From a bacterium (GTDB lineage Bacteria; Vulcanimicrobiota; JABDET01), in NCBI GenBank assembly GCA_021800275.1, contig JAJYZB010000006.1:62001-126000 (forward strand): DNA of 64,000 nucleotides, in the 5' to 3' direction. Positions 43,569-52,255 of the stretch are shown here, piece by piece. A program made the position numbers and the translations under genes. The stretch's first letter is position 1. The number at the start of each line of letters is the position of its first letter. The notes under the pieces are model-generated. The model was not told the origin of the DNA. It ran no database searches and saw only the letters and a list, made by a program, of their open reading frames with translations.

Positions 43569-45035
43569 ATGAAAAGATTTTTAAATTTTTTCTGCATCGT
43601 CACTGCTGTTTTTATTTCACGTTTCCTTTTTCTAGGGAAACAAAGTTTTGGGTTAGATGAATCTTTCAGTTACTGGGTTGCTCTGCATTCCTTATTTCGA
43701 ATTGTAAATATTCTGCATTATGATGCCCATCCTCCTTTGTTCTATATGTTTCTTCATTTTTGGGAAATGGGAGGGAGTTCGGCCGCTTATTTGAGGATCC
43801 CTTTTGCTTTGTGTGGAGTCATTAATATCGTAATGCTTTATTTTTTAGGTGAAGAGTTTTTAGGAAAAGGGAAGGGGTATTTTACTGGAGGACTGTGGGC
43901 TGTTTCTTTTTATGCTTTAGAATATGAGTCCTGGTGCCGCATGTATGCTCTTGCTCTAACTCTCTCTCTCCTGGCGACCTGGTTTTTCTGGCAGGCGTTT
44001 AAGCGGCCTTCTATAAAAGCCTGGGCGAAATATTTTATTTTTGCGGTTTTATCTATTTACACTCATTATTACACAGCTTTCATTCTGCTTGCTCACTGGA
44101 TTTTTCTTCTTTTTTATAAGCGATGGAAAGAAGCGCTGTGGGGACTTGCTGTTACTGCACTTGCCTATCTCCCCTGGTTTCCTGTCTTTTTTTTCCAGAT
44201 TGCGCACAAAGTTTCTCAAACCTTTCCCAGCCCTTCTATCACCACTCCATTTATGATATTAACAGAGGCATTTGCCACAACCCATTTTTTCCTTCAGAGG
44301 TATTGGTATTTTATTCTCGGTTCTCTCAGTTTGCTGGTGTGGCTTATCGGAATAGGGCTGTGGCTGAAAAGCGAGAAAGAGAAATCTATTTTTTGCGCTT
44401 TGTTATTCAGTATTCCTTTTCTGCTGCCTCTGGTGGTGACAGTGGCAACACCACTGCACATTTATTCAGCTCGGTACGCCATTATTTTTCTGCCCTATCT
44501 TTTTTTCCCTATTGTTAAAGGGCTCTCTAAGCTGCCATTTTCCATCTGGGTTCCTCTATTATCCTTTTCCCTGGCGATTAATTTATTTGTTTCAAGTTTA
44601 TATTTTACCAGCCCTGTTTACCAGAAACAGAACTTCAAGCTGGCTTCCCAAAAAATTCAAGAATCTTTAAAACCTGGGGATTTTCTTTTGGTGGAGCAGC
44701 TCCCTTCTTTATTCCCTTTAGCGTATTATCTTCCCGAAGATCTGAAAATAAGATGGCGTGAAAACATGTACATAGATCCCGTGGATCCAGGATATTCGCA
44801 TTTAACCTGGTACGGTGTTTCCGGAGCTCCACCGATTCCTCTTGTTCGGAAAATCACGGCGGATTCAAGAAGAATCTGGTTGATTATGTGTCAGTATCAA
44901 ACCTATGATCCCGATAAAATGATTTATGCTTATTTAGGAGAACATGATCAATTAGTTCAATCTTATAAAATTCGGGATTTAGGAAAATTTGAGAGTATTG
45001 AGATTTTTCTTTTCAGGAAACGTGATTTAAAATGA
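43569..45035 (+). CDS. GT-C glycosyltransferase, copy 2
   Basis: 488 residues; diverged relative of copies 1 and 3 with LDESFSYWVALHSLF in the first loop (Asp-Glu pair), the W-x-R-MYALALTLSLL segment, an alternating aromatic spans region and the C-terminal soluble part with DFLLVEQLPSLFPLAYYLP. ATG 43569. It overlaps copy 3 by 4 bases. Confidence 0.85.
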   Translation: MKRFLNFFCIVTAVFISRFLFLGKQSFGLDESFSYWVALHSLFRIVNILHYDAHPPLFYMFLHFWEMGGSSAAYLRIPFALCGVINIVMLYFLGEEFLGKGKGYFTGGLWAVSFYALEYESWCRMYALALTLSLLATWFFWQAFKRPSIKAWAKYFIFAVLSIYTHYYTAFILLAHWIFLLFYKRWKEALWGLAVTALAYLPWFPVFFFQIAHKVSQTFPSPSITTPFMILTEAFATTHFFLQRYWYFILGSLSLLVWLIGIGLWLKSEKEKSIFCALLFSIPFLLPLVVTVATPLHIYSARYAIIFLPYLFFPIVKGLSKLPFSIWVPLLSFSLAINLFVSSLYFTSPVYQKQNFKLASQKIQESLKPGDFLLVEQLPSLFPLAYYLPEDLKIRWRENMYIDPVDPGYSHLTWYGVSGAPPIPLVRKITADSRRIWLIMCQYQTYDPDKMIYAYLGEHDQLVQSYKIRDLGKFESIEIFLFRKRDLK

Positions 45036-46567
45036 AAAAATATGTGAACTATTTATGGATTGGGCTTCTGGCTTTTTCTCTGCGCATCATGTTTCTTGGG
45101 CATCAGAGCCTTTGGATGGATGAAGGATTTAGTGTATGGATGGCATCCCACAGTTTGCCTGCCCTGATGAGATTGATACCTTTTGACGCCCATCCTTTCA
45201 TTTTTTATACTTTTCTGCATTATTGGATGAAAGGGGGGAACACAGAAGCCTATCTTCGATTTCCATCTGTTATCAGCGGAGTTATAAGCTGTCTATTTGT
45301 TTATGCCCTTGGGAAAGAATTATTGGGAGAAAAGAAAGGGCTTCTGGCAGCGATTTTATGGACCTGTTCTATGGAAGCTCTCAGCGCAGACACAGAAGTT
45401 CGGATGTATGCTTATGCCACTTGTTTTTCTTTAATATCCACTTTCTGGTTATGGAAAGCCTATAAATATGGAGGAAGGAAAAACTGGATTTTTTACTATC
45501 TATTTGCTTCTTTGTCCTTATATACCCATTATTATACGGGTTTTATTATTATGGCTCAGTGGCTTTTTCTTTTAACTGAGAAAAGGTGGGAAGAGGCTGT
45601 CTGGGTTCCACTGATTTTAACTTTAATTTTTTCTCCCTGGACATCTGTTTTTTTTCTGCAGTTTTTCCATGCTATTGACAAGGGAATGCCGAAAATCACC
45701 TGGTACGCGGCTTTTTCCTATTTTGGGATGTTTTTAAATTCTCGCCGCTTTTTTGAGCAGAAGTATTTCTTGATGAATCTGTTCGCGTTTTTTTCCATCT
45801 GCATGCTGCTCTGGAGTTTTTTCAGTATGTTTAAAAACAAAAAACAGGAAGCTGTTTTTTTAGCTCTGCTTTTTTGGATTCCTTTCCTTATCCCTTTTTC
45901 TATTGCTCGATTTACCCCAAGACATATTTTTAATTTTCGATATCTTGTATTATTTGCCCCTTATTTTTCTCTCCTTTTTACTTATGGACTTTTCAGCCTT
46001 CCTAAGCCAGCAGCCTATCCCATTTACGGCTCCATAATTTTTATGAACCTTTCGATCTGGATTTTGTTTCTTACCGGACCATCTTTTCAAAGACAAAATT
46101 GGAGAAAAGCAGCCTTGATTATGGAAAAGAACATGAAAAAAGTCCAGGCTGTCTTTGTAGAACAAGGAATGTCCATTTATCCTTTATGGTATTATTTTTC
46201 ACAATATTTTCCTTATCGCTGGATAGGTGGAAGTCATTTTTCTTATTATATTGAAAAACGGAATAAGCATTTTATTCCTGTTATCACTCTTGGTGGTTCT
46301 TCCATTTCCCTTATAAAAAATTATGTCAATAAAGAAGAAAAAAAAGGAGGGCGTGAATGGCTTGTGCTGTGTCAGCCTTATCTGGTTGACCACCACTTAA
46401 AAGTTCCCAAGTGGTTTTTGACCCATCAAATTGTGCTGCAGCGCAGCAAACTGCGCAGCATAACAAAAATAAGTGTTATTTATCTTTACCTTCTTACTTC
46501 TCCAGGGGGGAGCACCAAAACACAAGAGCAGGTGGAACATTCAAAAGGACATAAGAAACCTTTTTAA
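45032..46567 (+). CDS. GT-C glycosyltransferase, copy 3
   Basis: 511 residues, intact. WMDEGFSVWMASHSL in the first loop, the VRMYAYATCFSLIS region, about ten spans and a soluble end. Two blocks are nearly identical at the DNA level to copy 1 (about 95% over 240 bases at 45405-45641, and again near 45981-46060) while the rest has diverged, suggesting gene conversion. GT-C enzymes use polyprenyl-phosphate sugars on the outer face of the inner membrane. The 3' end overlaps the convergent pmtA gene by 74 bases. Confidence 0.87.
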   Translation: MKKYVNYLWIGLLAFSLRIMFLGHQSLWMDEGFSVWMASHSLPALMRLIPFDAHPFIFYTFLHYWMKGGNTEAYLRFPSVISGVISCLFVYALGKELLGEKKGLLAAILWTCSMEALSADTEVRMYAYATCFSLISTFWLWKAYKYGGRKNWIFYYLFASLSLYTHYYTGFIIMAQWLFLLTEKRWEEAVWVPLILTLIFSPWTSVFFLQFFHAIDKGMPKITWYAAFSYFGMFLNSRRFFEQKYFLMNLFAFFSICMLLWSFFSMFKNKKQEAVFLALLFWIPFLIPFSIARFTPRHIFNFRYLVLFAPYFSLLFTYGLFSLPKPAAYPIYGSIIFMNLSIWILFLTGPSFQRQNWRKAALIMEKNMKKVQAVFVEQGMSIYPLWYYFSQYFPYRWIGGSHFSYYIEKRNKHFIPVITLGGSSISLIKNYVNKEEKKGGREWLVLCQPYLVDHHLKVPKWFLTHQIVLQRSKLRSITKISVIYLYLLTSPGGSTKTQEQVEHSKGHKKPF

Positions 46568-47063
46568 TTCTAAATTGTTTCAAAAAAATGGGAAGCATGA
46601 GAGGAGTGTATTGAAAAAAAACAAAAAGACTGTCCTGTTTCATGCATTTTCGTATTTCTGTCAATATTTTAGTTGTCTTTTCTCTGCCCATGGTAGCAAA
46701 AGGAAGACTGCAGACAATACATTCAGAGGTATGGAGATGAAAACGATTTAGAATCATTTTCAGATTTTCAGCTTTTTCTTTCAAAATGGTTGTTTTTCTG
46801 TCGTTTGAGTATTTTTTTTCAAGAAAAATAAAAAATTGTTCATCAGGTTCCAGAACTAGCAGTCTTGTTTTTTTTTCCTTTTTATTAATCAGAGCATGGG
46901 TGATGGCTCCAGTTCCTCCTCCCAGTTCTACCAGAGTTTTCACTTCGTGAAAAGGGATGGAGTTTGTTATTTTTTTGACTAATGGCAGGGAACTGGGCAT
47001 CACAGACCCAATTTCTCCTCTCTTGGCTATAAATTTTTTAAAAAACAAGGAGTTTTCTTTCAT
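46494..47063 (-). CDS. pmtA: PmtA-like phospholipid N-methyltransferase
   Basis: 189 residues. EIGSVMPSSLPLVKKI followed by LVELGGGTGAITHALI is the signature of the rhizobial PmtA class, which converts phosphatidylethanolamine to phosphatidylcholine with SAM. It is third in an operon whose first two genes make PE (psd, pssA), each coupled by 4-base overlaps, which strongly supports the assignment. The related rRNA adenine methyltransferases are the alternative. Confidence 0.85.
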   Translation of the reverse strand: MKENSLFFKKFIAKRGEIGSVMPSSLPLVKKITNSIPFHEVKTLVELGGGTGAITHALINKKEKKTRLLVLEPDEQFFIFLEKKYSNDRKTTILKEKAENLKMILNRFHLHTSECIVCSLPFATMGREKTTKILTEIRKCMKQDSLFVFFQYTPLMLPIFLKQFRIKKVSYVLLNVPPALVFWCSPLEK

Positions 47064-47566
47064 CTGACAGCCTCATTTTTTATAAAAATGGGAAGGACCA
47101 TGGCGAAGAATGAAAGAAGAAAAAAACTCAAGAAAATTTTTCGATCTGCATGGAAGAAAAAAAGAGCGGGGAAAATAAGTCCATTGACTGTAATAGGCAT
47201 TCCAGGGGGTCTTTCAGGTTTATTCCACTGGAGAAAATAAGCCAGTCTCCAGATTCCCGCTAAAACAAACAGGGTTAAGATAAGAAAAACCCAGATGGAA
47301 TGTTTTGAAAAAAGGGAGCAGCCTAAAACCGCAGGGGCAATTCCAAATGAAGTGATGTCAGACAAAGAATCCATGCCTTTCCCAAAAAGGGAATCCTGCT
47401 TAAAAAAACGGGCTGTTTTTCCATCTAAAAAATCAAATCCGACAGCAGCTGCAATAAAAAAAGAGGCAGGGGTGAATTTTTGGGAAAAACTTAACATAAC
47501 ACTGATAAATCCACAGGCAGCATTCCCAAGAGAGAAAAGATTTGCCAGTGTCCAGTAAGTTTTCAT
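47060..47566 (-). CDS. pssA: CDP-diacylglycerol-serine O-phosphatidyltransferase
   Basis: 168 residues, several membrane spans. The CDP-alcohol phosphatidyltransferase motif DGx2ARx8Gx3Dx3D is exact (DGKTARFF...GKGMDSLSD). ANLFSLGNAACGF is typical of PssA. It makes phosphatidylserine, the substrate of Psd. Shorter than Bacillus-type enzymes but complete. Confidence 0.92.
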   Translation of the reverse strand: MKTYWTLANLFSLGNAACGFISVMLSFSQKFTPASFFIAAAVGFDFLDGKTARFFKQDSLFGKGMDSLSDITSFGIAPAVLGCSLFSKHSIWVFLILTLFVLAGIWRLAYFLQWNKPERPPGMPITVNGLIFPALFFFHADRKIFLSFFLLSFFAMVLPIFIKNEAVR

Positions 47567-48201
47567 GATTCTCTGACTCTTTCTGGAAGAGGATTTATGA
47601 ATCCCAGGATGGTTTCCCCTCCTCTGACTCTATCTCCAGGTTTTATTTTTAAAGTAACTGATTCTGGCAGAACAAGGGAGACCTGGGAACCCAATTTTAT
47701 CATTCCAATTGCCTCTCCTCGGTCAATATTCTGGTTTTCTTTAACCCAGCATTCAATTCTTCTGGCAAAAAAACCGGCTATTTGAATCATTTTCAAGGAA
47801 TATTTATCCGTTTGTATTAAAACTTCATTTTTTTCATTGGACAAGCTTGACCAGGTGTTTGCAAAAGCAAACTTTCCTGGTTGATGCCGGATTTTGAGTA
47901 TTTTTCCAGAAACAGGGCTCCAATTGACATGAGCATCTAGAGGAGACATAAAAATAGAAAGGATAATTCCCGCGTTTTCCACATCTTTTAAAAAGGTCTG
48001 AACCTCACCTAAAAATCGTTTTGGAATTCTTGTCTGGTTCTCATCTCTAACATGGATAATCTGCCAGATTTTCCCATCAGCAGGAGAAAGGATTGCATGG
48101 GGTTCAATGGGAGGGGTTCTTTTGGGAATTCGATGAAAATAACGATAAAAAAAGTAACCTGCAGACAAGGTTAGTAAAAGCGTCAGAACTGCAGAAAACA
48201 T
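47563..48201 (-). CDS. psd: Phosphatidylserine decarboxylase
   Basis: 212 residues with an N-terminal membrane segment, AILSPADGKI, MSPLDAHVNWSP and the self-cleavage region KLGSQVSLVLPE, where Ser becomes the pyruvoyl group (PSD-A type). It forms PE from phosphatidylserine. GGAAGTGAG lies before the ATG. Divergent from the pilin gene. Biochemically it acts second though it is first in the operon. Confidence 0.93.
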   Translation of the reverse strand: MFSAVLTLLLTLSAGYFFYRYFHRIPKRTPPIEPHAILSPADGKIWQIIHVRDENQTRIPKRFLGEVQTFLKDVENAGIILSIFMSPLDAHVNWSPVSGKILKIRHQPGKFAFANTWSSLSNEKNEVLIQTDKYSLKMIQIAGFFARRIECWVKENQNIDRGEAIGMIKLGSQVSLVLPESVTLKIKPGDRVRGGETILGFINPLPERVRES

Positions 48202-48291
48202 ATTTTTCTCACTTCCTTAAAAAAAGGGTTTTCCCTTTTTGTCTAAAAAATTAACAATTGGGTAATAAAATAGATGAAAGGAGGTGAAAAC

Positions 48292-48759
48292 ATGAAAAAG
48301 TATTTTAAAAAGGGAATCAAAGGATTCACATTGATTGAGCTGATGATTGTGATTGCTATTATCGCCATTCTTGCCGCTATTTTAATTCCAAATTTCATTC
48401 GAGCAAGAGCAGAAGCTCAATATTCAGCCTGTGTATCCAATGAGAAAAATGTAGCCACAGCCCTTCAGATGTATTCCACGGATTGGAATGGAGTTTATCC
48501 CGACCAGGGAGCCAGCACAACCATAAATTCTAGTTTTGGTTCCACTTATTCCTTTACCCCTACTTACATGCAGAACATCCCTACCTGTCCAACCAATCAA
48601 TCCAACTACCTCTATTTTGAATCCACTCTAAGCGGAAATGAGTTTACCGTTGATCAGAACGGAGATGTCCATACAACTGAGCCAGTTCCAAATACCACCA
48701 CTTTCCCAGATTGCGCCAATGCTCCTTGCTATGGCAGTGGCTCTGGAATTGTAAACTAG
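48292..48759 (+). CDS. Type IV pilin / type II pseudopilin-like protein
   Basis: About 155 residues. Class III signal peptide KKGIKGFTLIELMIVIAIIA with cleavage after Gly and Glu at +5, then a hydrophobic helix and a globular domain with paired Cys (C near QYSACVS; CPTN; DCANAPC). ATG 48292 is preferred over 48274 because AAAGGAGGTGA precedes it. A weak upstream promoter (TTGTCT, 18, TAATAA) is possible. No prepilin peptidase or pilus motor gene is in the window. Next to a ligase-like gene that may glycosylate it. Confidence 0.9.
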   Translation: MKKYFKKGIKGFTLIELMIVIAIIAILAAILIPNFIRARAEAQYSACVSNEKNVATALQMYSTDWNGVYPDQGASTTINSSFGSTYSFTPTYMQNIPTCPTNQSNYLYFESTLSGNEFTVDQNGDVHTTEPVPNTTTFPDCANAPCYGSGSGIVN

Positions 48760-48770
48760 TTAATACTTTA

Positions 48771-50630
48771 ATGCAGGCAGGGGAGTTTGTTAAAAAGCTC
48801 CTGCCTGTTTTTTTTGTTTGTGCTGTTGTTCTGGTCTTTTCGACGATTTTCCAGAAAGATTTCTATGCCCCTAAATTCTTTTTTTTTCAGCTTGGGGTTT
48901 TAACCTGTTTTTCGGTTTTCCTTTGGGGTTTGTTTGTTAAAAAAAAATCTGAGCTTGCAGAAAGTTTTATTCCGATTCTCACTCTGCTCTTTCTTTTATG
49001 GCTGGCAATAAGCTCAGTTTTCTTTTCTGTTCCATTTTTATCTCAGCAGAAATTTTTCTGGTACTTGACCTGGGGTTGTTTTCTTCTGATTGTCTGGCTG
49101 CTCAATCTGGATCTCGCAACTCTGGAATTTTCTTTTTTAATTTTTGAGTTTCTTGCTGTTCCAATCCTTTTGTATGGGTTTATCCAGCATTTTGGTCTGG
49201 ATCCGATTCACTGGAGTCCTGGAGGGTATCGAATTTTTTCAACCCTGGGGAATGCGGACCAATTTGGAACATTCTTAGGAGTTCTTATCTGTATTTCAAT
49301 GGTTAAATTTTTAGAAAAACCTAAACTGCTAAGATTTATTTTAATAGAGATGGAATTGATCGTCTTATTCTGGAGTTATACAAGAGCTCCCTTTATCAGT
49401 CTTTTTCTGATTTTCGTGGTTTTACTGGCTGTAGCAGCAGGAGTTCCTTCTCTAAAGCTTGTATTTCCGAGACTTTTCTTTCTGGCAGCTTGTTTTGGAG
49501 CAACTCTTGCTATCCTTTTTTATGTTAATTCCTCCCCAGCTGCAGGAGGAAGGTTCCTCCCTGCGGCTCTTTCTAAAAGCCCTGGAGTTGTCGGCAGGCT
49601 TTTTTTATTAAAAAAAGGGATTGAAGTACTGGCTCTTCATCCCTTTATAGGTGTTGGTCCAGGAAATTTCTCTTATGCGTACCTGCCGCTGACCCGAAAG
49701 CAGCCTTCCTTTTACAGGAATCGCATGGCAGTCGCTGAAAGCACTCATAATGAATTTCTAGATGTTTTGGATGAAGCAGGATTTCCTGGTGGACTGTTTT
49801 TTTTATCCCTGTGGGTTGTGTCCATGATTCAGGCTCTTTCAGGGATAGAGACTTGTGAAAAGAAAGAGGCTTTTATAAGGCTTGCTGTTTTTGCTGTTCT
49901 TTTGTCCTCATTTATTTCTCTTCAATTTCTTTATTTTGGGGTCTCTCTTGGAGCTTTCATTTCTTATTTTATGGGGGCTTCAACTTCATTTTCGAGGCGG
50001 AAATTTAGCCTGATGCTCACCCCGAGAGAGTCAGGGGTCATTTTAGCAATTCTGTCAGCAGGGATTGTTCTCTGGGGGGGATATTCAGTAAGGATTCTTA
50101 TCGGGGATTTCTATCATCATTCAGGAGCTGTCAGAATGAAGGAACAGAATTGGAAAAGAGCGGGCGAGGATTACTCCACAGCCATTTTTTGGGATCCCTG
50201 GAATCCTTTTCTTTATGATAGGCTTGGGAAAGTTTTTGAAGCCTCAGACCAATCAAATTTAGCTTTGAAGAATTATTCTAAAGCGCTTTTGGGATTTGAT
50301 ATAAACCCTTATTTCTGGGCTGATTTAGGAAGGCTGTCCGCGAAAAAAAACTGGAAAAACTTAGCTCTGGCAGCCTATGAACAGGCTGTTGACCTTGATC
50401 CTTACAATTCTTTTTTTTGCCATGATGCCGCTTTAACTGCTCTGAAATTTAAACTTTACCGTCTCGCCTATTTTTATGCTAGACAGGCGCATAAACTGAA
50501 TCCTGATAATGCTTCTGATGTTTATTATATGATGATTTCTCTCCTGAGAATGAATCGAAGAAAATCAGCTCTGCATTATCAAAGGATTTATCAGTTTTTA
50601 CAAAAGAAACAACTGATGCAGAGAAACTGA
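48771..50630 (+). CDS. O-antigen ligase-like membrane protein with TPR tail
   Basis: 619 residues from ATG 48771. About ten spans with the Wzy/WaaL-family features IFSTLGNADQFGTFLG, SYTRAPFISLF and PFIGVGPGNFSYAYLP in the large loop, then tetratricopeptide repeats from about residue 460 (AGEDYSTAIFWDPWNP, ALKNYSKALLGFD, ALAAYEQAVDLDPYNS). Such proteins polymerise or transfer lipid-linked glycans; PglL/PilO relatives attach glycans to pilins. Adjacency to a pilin supports that role by inference. The start is uncertain because the first codons form a terminator hairpin; the ORF also opens upstream at 48711. Confidence 0.87.
   Translation: MQAGEFVKKLLPVFFVCAVVLVFSTIFQKDFYAPKFFFFQLGVLTCFSVFLWGLFVKKKSELAESFIPILTLLFLLWLAISSVFFSVPFLSQQKFFWYLTWGCFLLIVWLLNLDLATLEFSFLIFEFLAVPILLYGFIQHFGLDPIHWSPGGYRIFSTLGNADQFGTFLGVLICISMVKFLEKPKLLRFILIEMELIVLFWSYTRAPFISLFLIFVVLLAVAAGVPSLKLVFPRLFFLAACFGATLAILFYVNSSPAAGGRFLPAALSKSPGVVGRLFLLKKGIEVLALHPFIGVGPGNFSYAYLPLTRKQPSFYRNRMAVAESTHNEFLDVLDEAGFPGGLFFLSLWVVSMIQALSGIETCEKKEAFIRLAVFAVLLSSFISLQFLYFGVSLGAFISYFMGASTSFSRRKFSLMLTPRESGVILAILSAGIVLWGGYSVRILIGDFYHHSGAVRMKEQNWKRAGEDYSTAIFWDPWNPFLYDRLGKVFEASDQSNLALKNYSKALLGFDINPYFWADLGRLSAKKNWKNLALAAYEQAVDLDPYNSFFCHDAALTALKFKLYRLAYFYARQAHKLNPDNASDVYYMMISLLRMNRRKSALHYQRIYQFLQKKQLMQRN
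48774..48815 (+). terminator. Terminator of the pilin gene, inside the next coding region
   Basis: Stem CAGGCAGG/CCTGCCTG plus two inner pairs around a 2-base bulge, loop about 12, followed by eight T (48808-48815). It starts 14 bases after the pilin stop and covers codons 2-15 of the ligase-like gene. Readthrough would be needed for ligase expression unless that gene has another promoter or start. Confidence 0.7.
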
Positions 50631-50653
50631 AAATAGGCGCTGGAACTGTCATC

Positions 50654-50962
50654 TTATTGGCTGGGCCAGGATTGTTCTAAAGCTGCGCTGAAAAATCGAA
50701 TATCATGAATGATATTTTCTCCAATTTTATTCGCAATTTTTTTTAGAATTTTTGGCTTTTGAAAGTCCAGTTCACTGCACCAGGAACTGGAAGAAACTGA
50801 CACATAAAGGATTTTATTTTCAGCCCGGACAGGCTTTGAAATCCGAGCAATCTTTTCGCCAACGATTTCATCCCAATGATGAACTGCTTCCCATTCGCGC
50901 GCTGGCTTTTCGAGTTTCAATTTTTTGAGTGTTTTTTCTATAAGATTATCCAGAGATTCCAT
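50654..50962 (-). CDS. dciA: DUF721/DciA-like protein
   Basis: 102 residues. The DUF721 pattern of a short alpha/beta domain with VHHWDEIVGEKIARISKPVR and LYVSVSSSSWCSELDFQK is clear. DciA helps load the replicative helicase DnaB in bacteria lacking DnaC. It follows recF with a 17-base overlap; recF-dciA pairs are frequent near replication origins, though dnaA and dnaN are not here. Confidence 0.88.
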   Translation of the reverse strand: MESLDNLIEKTLKKLKLEKPAREWEAVHHWDEIVGEKIARISKPVRAENKILYVSVSSSSWCSELDFQKPKILKKIANKIGENIIHDIRFFSAALEQSWPSQ

Positions 50963-52073
50963 AAGTCACAGTCTCTTTGCCAGAATTTGTAAGTTTAATG
51001 CTGGGGAATAGTTTCAAATCAGGAGTAGGTTCTTGCGACAGGGTTAAAATAGTCTGAGTGTTTTTAAAAAAGAAGTCGCAGAAGTCATGCTGTCTGTCTG
51101 AGTCCAGTTCTGAAAAACAGTCATCTAAAAGATAAACAGGCGGTTCTTCTTCCATTTTTTCAAAAAACATTCCTTCTGCTAATCGCATTGATAGAGCAGC
51201 TGTTTTTTGCTGCCCCTGGGAAGCAAATAATCGAGCATCCAGATTGTTAATAAAAATTTTCATATCATCCCGATGCGGTCCAACAAGAGTTATTCCTCTT
51301 TTTTTTTCTTCTTGAGCTGTTTCAGCCAATGCTTTTTCAAAAGACTCCTGGATGGTTTCAAGATCACGTTTGTGCTGCTCAGGAAGAGGGAAAGATGACA
51401 GGTATTGAAGTTCCAAAGATTCGCTCTGACAGAGAAAGTGATGCGCTTTTTGAGACAGAACAGAAAGTTCAGGCAGAATTTCCAACCTTTTAAGGAGCAG
51501 CTGGCTTCCGGATTCAATTAGTTTTGAGTTCCAGGGGAAGAGCTCTGCGGAACTGTGGGTCTGCTTGAGCAAGCTGTTTCTCTGATCTTTGACTCCCTGA
51601 TATTTCATGTAGGAATGGAGATACATTTTGGAAGTTTGACACAGCATGAAATCTAAGAATCGTCTGCGGTAAAAGGGTTCTCCCTGGACAAGAGACTGAT
51701 CTTGAGGAGAAAATAAAACCGCTTTAAATTCTCCCATCAGTTCTGAAACTCTGCGTATCGGATTTCTATTCAGCTTCAGGATTTTTCTTGTAGAATTTCC
51801 TTCTATTCTTTCTAAAGAAGCCTCTAGGATAAATTTTTTTTTCTTTTTTTCAACACAGGTTTCAATTCTGGCATAAGGAAGACTGAACTGAATGAGTTCG
51901 TCTTCTTTTCCTGCTCGGGAAGGCTTGCCTGTTAATGAAAAATAAATGGCTTCTATCAGGTTGCTCTTTCCAGTTGCATTTTTTCCCCAAAGTACATTAA
52001 TTCCATTTTCAAAGTGGAATTCTTTTTTGGTGAAATTTCGAAAATTTTCCAGACTCAGGCGGGATAAAAACAC
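50946..52073 (-). CDS. recF: DNA replication/repair protein RecF
   Basis: 375 residues. SMC-like ATPase: Walker A GKNATGKSN, signature region AAALSMRLAEG, Walker B YLLDDCFSELD. Binds single/double-strand junctions and helps load RecA. GTG start at 52073 supported by the N-terminal MFLSRLSLENFRNF, although no Shine-Dalgarno is seen. The gene is separated from the usual dnaA-dnaN neighbours. Confidence 0.96.
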   Translation of the reverse strand: MFLSRLSLENFRNFTKKEFHFENGINVLWGKNATGKSNLIEAIYFSLTGKPSRAGKEDELIQFSLPYARIETCVEKKKKKFILEASLERIEGNSTRKILKLNRNPIRRVSELMGEFKAVLFSPQDQSLVQGEPFYRRRFLDFMLCQTSKMYLHSYMKYQGVKDQRNSLLKQTHSSAELFPWNSKLIESGSQLLLKRLEILPELSVLSQKAHHFLCQSESLELQYLSSFPLPEQHKRDLETIQESFEKALAETAQEEKKRGITLVGPHRDDMKIFINNLDARLFASQGQQKTAALSMRLAEGMFFEKMEEEPPVYLLDDCFSELDSDRQHDFCDFFFKNTQTILTLSQEPTPDLKLFPSIKLTNSGKETVTYGISG

Positions 52074-52130
52074 GTTTTATTGTTTCTTTAGGAGAAGCGC
52101 GCTTCCTTTTTATGAGAAGTGGGCGAAAAA

Positions 52131-52185
52131 CCCCGCATGTTAAAGCGGGGATGTAAGCGAACGAACAGATAGCGCCTTTGGCGCT
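52131..52185. other. Two GC-rich hairpins; possible IS200/IS605 right-end scar
   Basis: CCCCGC-N8-GCGGGG (52131-52150) is followed by ATGTAAGC, then AGCGCC-TTT-GGCGCT (52171-52185). The first hairpin with its trailing GGGGATGTAAG resembles right ends of IS200/IS605-type elements. No TnpA or TnpB gene lies nearby. It is in the 182-base gap between recF and the SIS gene and could equally be a leader RNA. Confidence 0.3.
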
Positions 52186-52255
52186 CTATTTAATTTGGTT
52201 TTTGATGGACAAATTCTTAAAGGAAACGAAACGCGAGTTAAAGAAATGAATTTTT

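Noticed and set aside
44123-44518. 131-residue open frame inside GT-C copy 2
   Set aside because: Cys/Ser/Phe-rich shadow frame of the real gene, no start signal.
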